DNA of 64,000 bases, taken from the NCBI GenBank assembly GCA_030248215.1, contig JASANG010002243.1, positions 1-64,000 of the forward strand, given 5' to 3'. The notes below the pieces were generated by a model. That model had not been told where the DNA came from. It made no database searches and was given only the letters and a program-made list of their open reading frames with translations. The number at the start of each line of letters is the position of its first letter. Position 1 is the stretch's first letter. The stretch comes from Enoplolaimus lenunculus (Eukaryota; Nematoda; Enoplea; Enoplida; Thoracostomopsidae). Positions 12,901-22,700 of this stretch are shown in pieces. A program made the translations under genes and the position numbers.

Positions 12901-14216
12901 ATGGCTGACATTTGGCGTTTGTTTAATTTAAGTATTTACTTTACTCGGTAACTTATGCAATTACATAAGTATAACTTATATGTCATGAGGAACATCATAC
13001 GATACTAAAATCTGAATTATTTGCATTTAGAACTGACTATTTCCGTAGAAATTGCTGTCAGAAAGGCAAACTTATGAGCTAATTCAGTATTCGAAATCAT
13101 TTACTAATAAGTTCTTTATCCTTGGCATTTTGTTCGTGCGCACATATTATATTGCTTTGCATACTGTCATGTGACATTTAGCAAAACTTTGAAGTATAAT
13201 AAGATATAATACCAAAAATGTTCCACAGTATTTATGATTTTGACTACTTGTATGCAACAATATCTTGAAAACAGTGGGTTGAAAGCTCCGAGCTGCCTCG
13301 ATTACAACACGAATCCCGCATAAGTAGCTATCTACAGCAAAATACGACTGTATGAGGATAAAAATATCAGAATTACTTATAACCAAATTCTGTCTTTGTG
13401 TTTCAGGTGCAAAACTGATGATTTCCGTGCAACCATGGAAGAAGTAAGATCGTGTTTAGATGACGGATCCGGAAACCGACCGAGCCATGAAGATAAAATA
13501 CAACGAAAAACCGATCACTGCAATTGTCTGTCTCGAGAAGGGTAAGCGCAGATAAGAAATTTGCCTGATTGTATTTTAGGCGAAAAAGTTGTAGCCAAAT
13601 CAGTGGCGGATCCAGAAATTCCTTTTGGAGGCCATTCAATATAATATAATATTAATAGTAAAAAAAGTTGCGAGAGAAGCAAACAAAAAGCCAAACGCAA
13701 TTTCTGTTAAATCTGAATGCGAATTTTTGGCCTGAATATCCGCGTTTTTAAGCGCCGTAAGCCTTTTGTTTTATAACCAACCACCAACTAATGTCAATAA
13801 ACAGATTGACTCATAATTTTTTGCAGTTTATAAGTATTAATAAATTCAAAATGAATTCACACGAAACATGGCTAATGTTTTTAAAGACGTAACTGTAAAT
13901 TAATAATGTTCTTTAAGTCTAATAGTTGTAAAACGTGTAAACCTACGTTTAAGCTTTTGCAAGTATAGCGTACGCCTAAACGCAATCAAAAATATAACCT
14001 AAGCCACATTTTTGAAGTGTCACTACAAAACGGAGCGTCCATAAAAGTAACATGGGTCAAAAACACAATCATTATTTCAGAGTCCCCGGACTGGACTGTG
14101 AAAGTATAGCGGATAATTGTCAAAAACGCGGTGGTCGTTCACGTGGCGGAAAAGGCACGCGTGGTAAAGGGGGCCGATCGCAAAATAGAGGTCGCGGACG
14201 CTCCGGTCGGGAATAA
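9930..14216 (+). CDS. Secreted Cys-rich, Arg/Gly-rich preproprotein, paralogue A (6 exons, 250 aa)
   Basis: Exons 9930-9986, 10574-10671, 11325-11530, 12282-12402, 13407-13541 and 14081-14216 join with phases 0,2,1,2,2 and end at TAA. Family not recognised. Exon 1 is a hydrophobic signal peptide (MSNCIIGMVAIAGIVLLQT). The mature part has 16 cysteines, at about residues 26, 28, 34, 49, 53, 67, 93, 108, 112, 156, 162, 177, 199, 201, 212 and 219. Two furin-type sites are visible: RTKR (80-83) and RQKR (136-139), each followed by a Gly/Arg/His-rich stretch; the tail after residue 220 is RG-rich. Every exon aligns with paralogue B at 19712-23966, including all cysteines and both cleavage sites, so the model is well supported. 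Inference: an extracellular disulfide-bonded precursor cut by proprotein convertases. The start is the first ATG, in the same place as in B. Introns carry mobile-element copies, and a palindromic element lies 22 bp after the stop. Confidence 0.82.
10072..10140 (-). mobile_element. Fragment of the tRNA-promoter TIR element
   Basis: The minus strand shows TAGCTGAGTGACGGTGGTGAACGC and ACCCGAATTCGAATTC, matching the A- and B-box region of the copies at 15821, 24225 and 31162. Ends not recognised. It lies in intron 1 of paralogue A. Confidence 0.5.
12030..12264 (+). mobile_element. TIR element, ACTGTAGTGACCCGAATAAG family, 3' half
   Basis: Carries AAGTTAAGTATGCTTTAAAG, GTCCTGGAGTCATTTATGCG, GGGACTCAAAATGGGGACCC and the terminal TTCGGGTCATTACAGTA. 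It ends about 17 bp before the acceptor of exon 4 of paralogue A (AG at 12280-12281), so it forms the 3' end of intron 3. Confidence 0.8.
12490..13319. mobile_element. GCGGGGTTCACG-type TIR element, interrupted by another element
   Basis: Starts GCGGGATTCACGTTATAG and ends ACACGAATCCCGC, the same ends as at 27720-28673 and 50800-51469. It also holds the family's internal motif ATCATGTGATATTCGACA. A GGGTTTCTGAAA-type element (12668-12992) sits inside it. The whole lies in intron 4 of paralogue A. Confidence 0.6.
12668..12992 (-). mobile_element. GGGTTTCTGAAA-type element, nested
   Basis: Matches 32098-32457 in reverse: GGGCTTCCGAAACCCTACTAAAGT, GTCGTTTTTAAAAGCGCACTTAAG, CTTGTTATGACAATGGCTGACATTTG and ACTTTACTCGGTAACTTA. 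It interrupts the older element at 12490-13319. Confidence 0.65.
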
Positions 14217-14237
14217 TTCTAATTTATATACAAGATG

Positions 14238-14450
14238 CACGGCAAAAAATGGTCAGTCAAGTTGACTTTGTTCGAAATAGGCTTTTCCTGACTACACAAA
14301 CTGAGTCAAAATTCGACTCGACTAGAGTCATATTCGACTTACTGAATCGCTCAGTGAGTCGTATTTGTCTCTGGCGGAGTCGAATTTGACTCCTATGCAG
14401 AAAAAGCCTATTTCGGAGAAAGTTAATTTGACTCACCATTTTTTGCAGTG
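14238..14450. mobile_element. Palindromic element ending CACTGCAAAAAATGG
   Basis: Both arms carry AGTCAANTTGACT, GAAATAGGCTTTTCCTGAC and GAGTCAAATTCGACTC in inverse order, so the element can fold on itself. It starts 22 bp after the stop codon of paralogue A and so probably lies in its 3' UTR. Same family as 37195-37394 and 62911-63131. Confidence 0.85.
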
Positions 14451-14976
14451 TGGATTATGCTCAAATTCCCTGGGGTTTTTGTATTTCTGTTTGTTTCGAA
14501 AATCAGAGCCATGCAGAACGAAATTGTGATGCTGCTGTTCTCAAACACATCAGTGCTTAATTCTTGTGAAATATTAAGTAGGTTAAAAAAATCTTCGTAT
14601 TTTCGCAAACTGTGCAGACTAAAATATACACAATGCGCTGTGTTTCACAAATTACACATATACGCAGTACAAAACATCCATTAAGAGGGAGAGCTTCGTC
14701 AACCTCGAATCTCAAAATTACTATACTGAGGACGGTAGACACCTCCGATTTCAGTGTACCGGGTACAAATCTGGAATATTGATATGAAAAACACGTTAAA
14801 TAAAGAATAAAATTTGAAACAAATAAATCATTAATAACCTTTCTAAACCTGCAAGCCGTACCAGAATTACGAATTTCAATGCAAATATAGGCACTTGTGT
14901 ACTTCCCCCCAACGCTAGTGTTATAATTTCATAGAAAGTAAAAGCTTTCACGCCACTCAGCTGTTTATTATTTTCT

Positions 14977-15085
14977 TAAGTCTAAGCTTAGGCTTAGGCT
15001 TAGGTTGATCCTAGACATAGGCTTAGGTTGATCCCTAGGTGAATCCTGTGTTATAAACCTAAGCCTAGGCTTTAGGCTTATTGTC
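14977..15085 (+). repeat. Degenerate TTAGGC-like block
   Basis: Contains TTAAGTCTAAGCTTAGGCTTAGGCTTAGG and later CCTAAGCCTAGGCTTTAGGC, with inverted halves. Probably the inside of a TTAGGC-filled element whose ends have decayed. Confidence 0.55.
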
Positions 15086-15525
15086 TGGGGCAACAATCTG
15101 CATATATACGGCTGTATTGCTAGATGATGCTTATTTTGTATACGTTTGCGTATCAACCGAAATTTGTTTTCAGCTGATTTTGTTGTTCTGTGTCAAATTT
15201 TTGTTTCAAATTTCCTGCCAAAATTGGTATCTGCAAGCATTTCAATCACGAATATTGTTTTAATTGTTTCTGCATTTGTGTATTTTATTAAAATATAGTT
15301 AAAAATAAAATGTCAATACGCATCAGAGTACTGTTTGATCCGACCAAAAACATCGGTTTCAAGGCTCTTGTGCATTTCCTTCCACAGTTTTAGGTTTAAG
15401 CAGGCTAAGGTTTTTAAAATTGCATACCTACGCGTAAGCCTAACTCTAAAACGTTTGTCTAAGCCTTTACCTGAGTCTAAGGTTGAGCCTATGCCTAATG
15501 TCAAGCCTAAGCGTATACCAAGATC

Positions 15526-15666
15526 GGCCCATGAAAAGATCATGGGCGGAACGATTTTCTTTGGGACTAAAATAGACTCATTCTTACGTTTAGGCTTGGA
15601 CTTAGGCTTAAGCGTAGGCTTAGGAATACGCTTATAATATTGTTCCGCCCATGTACTTTACATTGG
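15526..15666 (+). mobile_element. TTAGGC-filled TIR element
   Basis: Starts GGCCCATGAAAAGATCATGGGCGGAACG and ends TGTTCCGCCCATGTACTTTACATTGG. The inside is TTAGGC-like. A further TTAGGC-like stretch (15390-15510) lies just upstream. Confidence 0.8.
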
Positions 15667-15820
15667 TTCTTAATCTAAAATGATGGGGAAATGAGCAAGA
15701 ATCGGCAATCAACACTAACTAAAATTTTAGTGCAAAAATAAAGTACCAACGCTGCGATAGTGCAAACCACTCCCCCACTACGTTCTTGCCCCCGTTATTA
15801 TAATCAATTGTCTAAAAACA

Positions 15821-16092
15821 TTAACCCCTTCTCACATTGAGTTGCCTATAGGCAAATCACCGCAGTATATATACGTTATATAATATATGTCGCACCGTGT
15901 TTAACAATTGCAACATGTATACATAGTACAAAATCACCATAAGACGTGAGAGCCCCCTCGGGCTCGAGAATCAAACTCCTATAGCTGAGTGGTGATGGTA
16001 AACGCCTTCTATTCCAGTCACTGCAGTTCGAATCCAGGCATAAAAGTAGGTCTCAGGGGAAATAGAAAACATTCATGTGAGAAAGGGTTAAA
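15821..16092 (+). mobile_element. tRNA-promoter TIR element, full-length copy
   Basis: The ends are inverted: TTAACCCCTTCTCACAT at the start and ATGTGAGAAAGGGTTAA at the end. Inside, TAGCTGAGTGGTGATGG (A box) and AGTTCGAATCC (B box) have tRNA spacing. A conserved CACAAGACGTGAGAGCCCCC-like block precedes the A box. Confidence 0.8.
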
Positions 16093-16154
16093 ACATTCAA
16101 TGCTAACGAAATACATTTCGTACATGAAATTGTTTTGCGTGTACAGAACGATTT

Positions 16155-16330
16155 CTGCTGCGCACTATAAATTTCATTCAGTTGATTTTAACTCAGTATG
16201 AGTTGAATCACTCAGGCTGAGTTAGAGCTATTCATTCAATCCATTGTGGATTAATTAATCAACTCACCCAGAGTCAACTCAACTCAGAGTGAGAGTCAAC
16301 TCAACTCAGAGTGAGTTAATGTTTACTGAT
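16155..16330. mobile_element. AACTCAGTCTGAGTT-rich element
   Basis: Repeated, self-complementary AACTCAGAGTGAGTT phrases with TTAATCAACTCACCC in the middle, as in the copies at 29356-29521 and 34847-35112. The ends are less clear in this copy. Confidence 0.55.
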
Positions 16331-16704
16331 CCGTAGGTCTTTTTAGTTGGGAGATAAAAATGAACGAATTCTGCCCGAGCGGGAACCAGAGCCGGAAATG
16401 AAGGAATATTAGTTGATAAAAATCATGTTAGTATTGCTAACATTAACAACATTTCGCAAGGTAGTATCAAAAATATGATTTTTTGGATCTTCATTGTAAA
16501 ATTTGGGCTATTAAAGGTTTGAAAACTGCTTCATAGCAGAGGTGTAAGTGGCTAAAAATTTTCTTTACCCGTGCCGCGCCTTGACCGCGGAAATTGTATT
16601 TTTTTAACCTCGGGTATACCCGAGCGAAATTACGTTACCCATTGCCCACTTTTACTCGCCATTTTTTTCCTGTGTTCAATAAAGGTATGTAATTTTACAG
16701 TGCA

Positions 16705-17125
16705 TTGATGTTAGTCGCTCGATTCACATTGCAAAAACTAAATGCTTGACAATTTCAACATTTGAATCCTTTTAAAGTTGCAAATACGTTGTAAAATAAA
16801 TTGTTGGTTTAAAAAAGTTGATGTTAGTCGCTCGATTCACATTGCAAAAACTAAATGCTTGACAATTTCAACATTTGAATCCTTTTAAAGTTGCAAATAC
16901 GTTGTAAAATAAATTGTTGGTTTAAAAAAGTTGATGTTAGTCGCTCGATTCACATTGCAAAAACTAAATGCTTGACAATTTCAACATTTGAATCCTTTTA
17001 AAGTTGCAAATACGTTGTAAAATAAATTGTTGGTTTAAAAAAGTTGATGTTAGTCGCTCGATTCACATTGCAAAAAACTAAATCCTTGACAAAAATATGT
17101 TGTAAAATAAATTGTTGGTTTGAAA
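16705..17125 (+). repeat. Tandem repeat, 113-bp unit, 3.6 copies
   Basis: Units start at 16705, 16818, 16931 and 17044 (TTGATGTTAGTCGCTCG). The first three look identical by eye, and the last is shortened by an internal deletion. The near identity shows recent amplification. Confidence 0.92.
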
Positions 17126-17129
17126 AAGG

Positions 17130-19400
17130 GGCTTCGTATTCTGAATTATTACATAAATAAAGCTTTCTGAATCGTAGTTGTATCGTATCTCGCTGTCATT
17201 TGCGTTCAAATATTCTCTCAAAACAGTTGAAATGTAAGCTAACACCATAATATTAAAAGCTGTACTCCTAAAATTTCTTTTAGCATGTATGTGACAAGTA
17301 TTTCCGCGTTCATAGGATTTTATGCAGAACACAGTATACATAATAGCGTACAACACTGGTGTGCCTGACATGATTTACGTAATAAGAAACTAGGTCATAA
17401 ATTATAATTTCGGGACAGCATCCTTTCTTATCATGCTTTATTTGTGAGGAATACTAGCTATGTACTTTAAACAGCTGTTTGCTATTTGTTATGTATATTT
17501 TAGGTGCGTTAACGAATTTTTACCCGAACTTTGAAATCCTTTGTCTGCGGGTATACACTCGTCAAGATTTTCTTACCCGGTTCACGTTTACCGGCGCGTA
17601 GCGTGTAACTGTGCCCAAAAGTCACAAATAATCTCAATTTAAAGCAAATCTTTCACAACAATACGAAAAATTTTACTACCGATACTACCGAAACCTTCAG
17701 CCAAAACTATTGAAGCAGGAGCCTGAGCCGGAGGTTTAAAAGAGTTAAGCGGCATCATTACATTTAATAAAAAAATTGACTGATTTATACATGATTTTCA
17801 GCCAATCTTATGCATAACAATAACGGAATATTTGGTATTTCTATAATCTGTCACTAGGTGACGGTAACTCGCCTACCTGCAATTGCTATTTCTTGCACTT
17901 ATTAAGGTCTGCAAAACAGAAAGTCAGTTTCGTCTAAATTGCTTTTGTTTAGTAACTTTGTTTCTGAAATGTGTTTAATCTTCTACATTGGTGCCAGGGA
18001 AACAAAACAAGCTATAAAATTAACCAAATAAGCGCCGGCAGCCAGATTGGGATATGGAGGTCTCGTTCCCCACGAGCAAATATTGGCCATCTTGTAGAAA
18101 ATTTCTACCTAACTTGTAAATCATCTGAAAACGTCGTATTCACTTTCTAAATATTTTTAGACGATAGCGAAGTAACTGGCTGCGGGCCGGACAAAATAAC
18201 AAAACCTTAATAATGTATTTTTAAGTTTTTAGCAAATTTTAAACTGAGAAACAAAATAGTATTTTTGCGTCGGAGGTTACTAAATTCAAACTTGTTTTTC
18301 ACTACATTCGTCTAATTTAGTACAAAAGTTTTTGGGTAAATATTTGATGCAAAATACGCCTGTTTACGATGTAATTTTGAGAAATAGATCTTAAGCATTT
18401 TTAAGAAATTTTTTTACGAAAGTTTTAATGTATATTTTATAGTGATACGTCAAATTCTTTTTTAAATTGTTATAAATTCAATGCCGTAACAGCGGGGGAA
18501 TGAGAAAAACACAGCCCTTAAATACGGGCATCTTTGCATTCCTCGCTCGAAAATTCTTCTTAGGGTCTGAAGAACCCTATGTTACGAAAATTTTGCTCTA
18601 CCCGCTTTAGAAATCATTTTGCATTCTCTGTAAAAATCCAAGTTGCGAGAATGAATATATTGCAAGCTAACTGTTCATGATACACTAAAAATCTAGCGAA
18701 AACTATTGTAAAAATAAATGCTCATGTGTGCGATCACATGTGATAGTAAGTTATTTTGTTCACTAACAGTTTAAAACTTACCAGAAATCGGATCAAAAAA
18801 CCAGACATGTAGCTTGCTCACCTTGCTAGCGGGGCTCATAAAATTTTAGGAGGACACATAACGGGTTTTGATGACTTACAAGCAACCTTGAAAATTTTCT
18901 AGAAAGGTCAAAATTCTTTCAGGAGAGCTCATTTCCCTGGTCCCCCCTCTGGCTACGGCCGGCAACAAACTTATAGTTGAAGTAAGTGTTGTTGTTTACG
19001 AAATGCTGTTTAATAATAGTAATTCGTTAAAAATTAATAATTAATTAAGGATCAGCATGCGAACAAAATCGGAAGTCGATCAAAAACTTTTTCTGAAATT
19101 TTATAAATTTGGCATGTTTTTGAATTTTCGACCGGATCTAAGCATCCGGTTTCATTGCATATATAATATTCAAATTATAATGAACCTAAAGGTATTTGAA
19201 GTCGCACATCTGCCAAACGTGAAAAAGTTGTTCTCTGTTAACTAAGAGTTGAATTTTTTAAGTTTAACTTAAAGAAAAATAAAATGAATTCACTTTACAT
19301 TTTTACCTAAAATCCTTTTTAGTTTGGAATTTAATACGCATTGAATTTGAGTCTTGAAAAATAAACGTGGATTGCTATAAAGCTGGTATCGATAGTAAAC
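17130..19400. other. No gene recognised
   Basis: AT-rich intergenic sequence between the paralogues. A minus-strand frame at 17078-17371 (97 codons) overlaps the end of the tandem array and has no recognisable domain. A relic of the GCTAGTGGGG-type repeat lies at 18795-18960. Confidence 0.45.
18795..18960 (+). repeat. Dispersed repeat (GCTAGTGGGG type)
   Basis: AGCTTGCTCACCTTGCTAGCG, TTTTAGGAGGAC, GGGTTTTGATGACTTA and TTGAAAATTTTC match the copies at 4560 and 54250. Confidence 0.5.
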
Positions 19401-19411
19401 AATCTGTACGG

Positions 19412-19606
19412 ATGTTGAGACTTAGCCCTAAAGTTGCGTTTGGCTTATCGCTCTTGATCTTTTTCCAAACAATAAACTGTGCAAGGACCCCGTCAGAAAT
19501 TTTTGCATCCGCCGATGATAGCAAAATTAAAACAATAGAAACCTATACGTTTCAAACTTGGACCCGAGAACAACTCCCTCTGCTTTTCGTGATTGTATTT
19601 CGTTAG
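19412..19606 (+). CDS. Possible small secreted peptide or lone first exon (64 aa)
   Basis: An ATG at 19412 opens a 64-codon frame. Residues 1-24 look like a signal peptide: a basic start, a hydrophobic run (VAFGLSLLIFFQT), then NCA as a plausible cleavage site. The rest has no recognisable domain. It lies about 100 bp upstream of paralogue B on the same strand. It could be a small gene, a first exon or chance; there is no homologue in front of paralogue A to support it. Confidence 0.22.
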   Translation: MLRLSPKVAFGLSLLIFFQTINCARTPSEIFASADDSKIKTIETYTFQTWTREQLPLLFVIVFR

Positions 19607-19640
19607 TAATTTTGCTGACCAGCCTTTAAATTTGAAATTA

Positions 19641-19711
19641 ATTCAGACGAATTTAGCTAATTTTAAAAAAGTCATAGTGTCCAATATTAATTTACAACGA
19701 ACTGTTTAGTA
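19641..19711 (+). promoter_or_regulatory. Conserved 5' leader with splice-acceptor-like ATTCAG, paralogue B
   Basis: This is the counterpart of the leader of paralogue A: ATTCAG, then ACGAATTTAG, then an AT-rich stretch and AACGAACTGTTTAGTA directly before the ATG at 19712. The matching AG in both genes supports a 5' UTR splice site or a trans-splice site. Confidence 0.4.
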
Positions 19712-22700
19712 ATGACGAATGTTATGATATATATTGGTGTGGTAGCGATAGCTTGCATTGTAACTTTTCAAACGGTACGTTATTTTTTCTATATTTTTCG
19801 TCGTTCTGTCTACTTGTTTGTAATTTTGAGACAGTTTTTAACGTTTAAAAATGGAAAATTTCTCAAAAAAACAAGTCTAAAAACTAAACAACGATAACAA
19901 TTTACAAATGTTTGTTAAGTTCTTCAACTTCATAATCTCTGCCGCCCAATTTTGCTTCACCTCCGGCTCGAGTTCGGGCTCCGGCAAATTTGCTCGACCT
20001 CTGGCTCCGGTATTTGTTCAACTTCGGTTGCAATATATTTTGAAAGTTCTCGAAAATGATTTCTTCACAATAGTGTTAATTTGATACTATGGCAAAAGGT
20101 AATCCCACAGTCGGTACAGTGTTTATTTAGCTAACATAAAGTCAGGTTTAAACTGCTAGTGCATTATGCTTTGGAACAATGTTTATATTGTTGATGGTAA
20201 ACGATAATTTAGTATTTTAGGCATTGGGGCAGGGATATTGCGACTGTAACGAACTTCAAAGTTGTGTCGATCGCGCTCGACAAGAAAAAGAACAAAACAA
20301 ACTTGTTTGCGAATCACAGTAAGTTTAAAAATCATTTCTACCTTATAATGATGTCCGATCCCTTGTGCCCACTTTGCTGTTCTAAGTTTCTGATTGCCGT
20401 TTAACTGAATTTCCTTTTGGCTTTCGGTAAAGTCATGTGTTTGCTTCCGTTAATCGTGATCACTATTCGTTTCCGTTATTTTATTGCCCGTTTATGGTTA
20501 TAGGCTATTACTAGCAGAGAACATGCTCTGAGCAAATAAAATGCAAACCGTGTATGTGCAACTAAATACGCAATGCATTGTGTTTGACATTTATCATACA
20601 TATTTACCAGGATACAGCCGGAGGTCTGCCTCCGGCTCTGGCCCCGGCAGAAAATCGGCCCCCGGCTCCGGCTTCGGTAGCATTTTTGATGGAGGTTCTG
20701 GCAATTGCGGTAGTAAAATTTTTTTGCATAAGTTTGCAAAATTATCTGTTTAGTTCGTTTTGTTTTACTTTTATCTCAATTTTCAAGAAAGAATTTCTGA
20801 AATTTCGCACAAATATAGCGTATAACTAAACAACTTAACAACATATTGTAGATAGTGGCTAAAATTAACAGTTAATTAATCATCATTTTTACGGCCTTCT
20901 TTCGCCCCACCTCCGGCTCCGGTAGTTTTCACCTCTGGTTGCATCCTGATTTACATAATACAAAATCGACGCAAAATGTAAAAAGCCACAACCACTCGGT
21001 TCAGGCGTCATACTGTCAAACTCCTACGGCAGAGTAGTGATGGTAAACGTCTCTCAGTCAAAAACCTGGTTAAAATCCTACCATGAAATTGAATTTGAGA
21101 CGAAATAAAAATATTCGCACAGGAAAAGGTTAACAGTATGTGTATACCTTTATTTCAAAAAAGTAATAGCGAAGCAAGCATTTGCATTCGACTGATGTTT
21201 TAGCCCAACTTGACAACATGTGTCATTTTAGCAAATACGTATCTCCTGTAATAAAATAGCTCTATGTTCACTCGATAACTCGTTTTTAGTGAAAAAACGG
21301 GGTTTTGAAACTACAGCAAACTTGCATTAGGTTTACAGACAGTAATTGAAAATTTTTCCATTATCATTTCAGATGTTCCGATAGTCTTGGACAGTATCGC
21401 CAAGCATACGCGACTTGCCAGCTTGAAAAGGCCTCGCGTCGCCAAAGAACTGGCAGATCCGGTCGTTCGGTCCGAACTAAACGCGGATTCCCTGGCAATG
21501 GCCAGCGTTTCGGAGGATTTCGCGGAGGGTCTCAACGACAGAACGGCTTTGGGGGACGATGCTCGTTTTATAGCAATTTGCCCACAGAATTTCAAGACCA
21601 TCACGGATGTATGAGAGATTGTATGCAACAATTCTATGGTGGAGGAAGTAAGTTGAATCGATCTGGCATTGAACCGGTTATCCAGTAGGATCGGAGTTGT
21701 AACTGCATGGGGGGAAACAAAGCCATACGGACATCTTCGCCCCCTTCTCTTGCGAAATCCTTTCGGGCAGAAGTTTAAAACTATATGCTGGGAACATTTT
21801 TTCAAAACTGTTTGCCCTATCTATTAACAATCCATGCCTACGGGACCGAGTAACCGAAGTTAAATCTCTGAACATGTTAAATATTGTTGAATATTTCTAA
21901 ACATGAAAACTATAAATTCCCGTATTATTGCAAGGTAATTGGCGTGAACATTACAGACTTATTAGAGATTTAGCGTTTAAGGGCTGATTACGAAACTTAG
22001 GCGCAAAAATTTTGTTGTGGTTTATTATATCTTTGCAGGCCCTGAAAGTTTTCGTCTGATGACTTTCTACGGCATAATTTTTAATTTTCAGATGACCGCG
22101 GATTCTACAGAAGGGACCGTGGGAAACGAGATACTAAATTTTTGGCCCGACAAAAACGCCATCATGGAGGCGGTGGTCGTGGTGGACGATTCCGAGCCTT
22201 GAGGCAATGTGTCGAAGAGCAAGGGTGAGATTGAACGTAATGTTTAAAATATTTTTCACAATCACATATTACTATGGGCGTAGCTAGAATTTTCGAAAAG
22301 GGTTACTTTTATTGAAATTTGGAAGAATTGTTGAATTGCTAGTTTTTTGTGTTGCAAACTAAAAAAGCGTCTTAAAATCTCTGTGCAAGAATTCCAATCG
22401 TAATTTTTGATCCTGAAACCCCGTGGCTACGCCCTTGCACGTAGAATTCTATGTAATAGTCTAGACTTTTCAAACTTCGAAAACTGTGGATCTAAAAATC
22501 CACATTATTGAAGGTCAACTGTAATGCATAAAACATAATTTGACGCTCAAAACAATCAATTACAACAAACGCTACCGGATGCATTACAAACTAATAATAG
22601 ATGCTACACACATTGGACAATATGATCATAATAAATAACACTCATGAACTATCCAAGAGCGGAAGGTGGTCGGGGCGCGCACACGCCATCAAAAAATTAT

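Noticed and set aside
21311-21805. 164-codon minus-strand frame
   Set aside because: Antisense shadow of exon 3 of paralogue B, whose Arg/Gly-rich codons suppress stops on the other strand; the plus-strand frame matches paralogue A.
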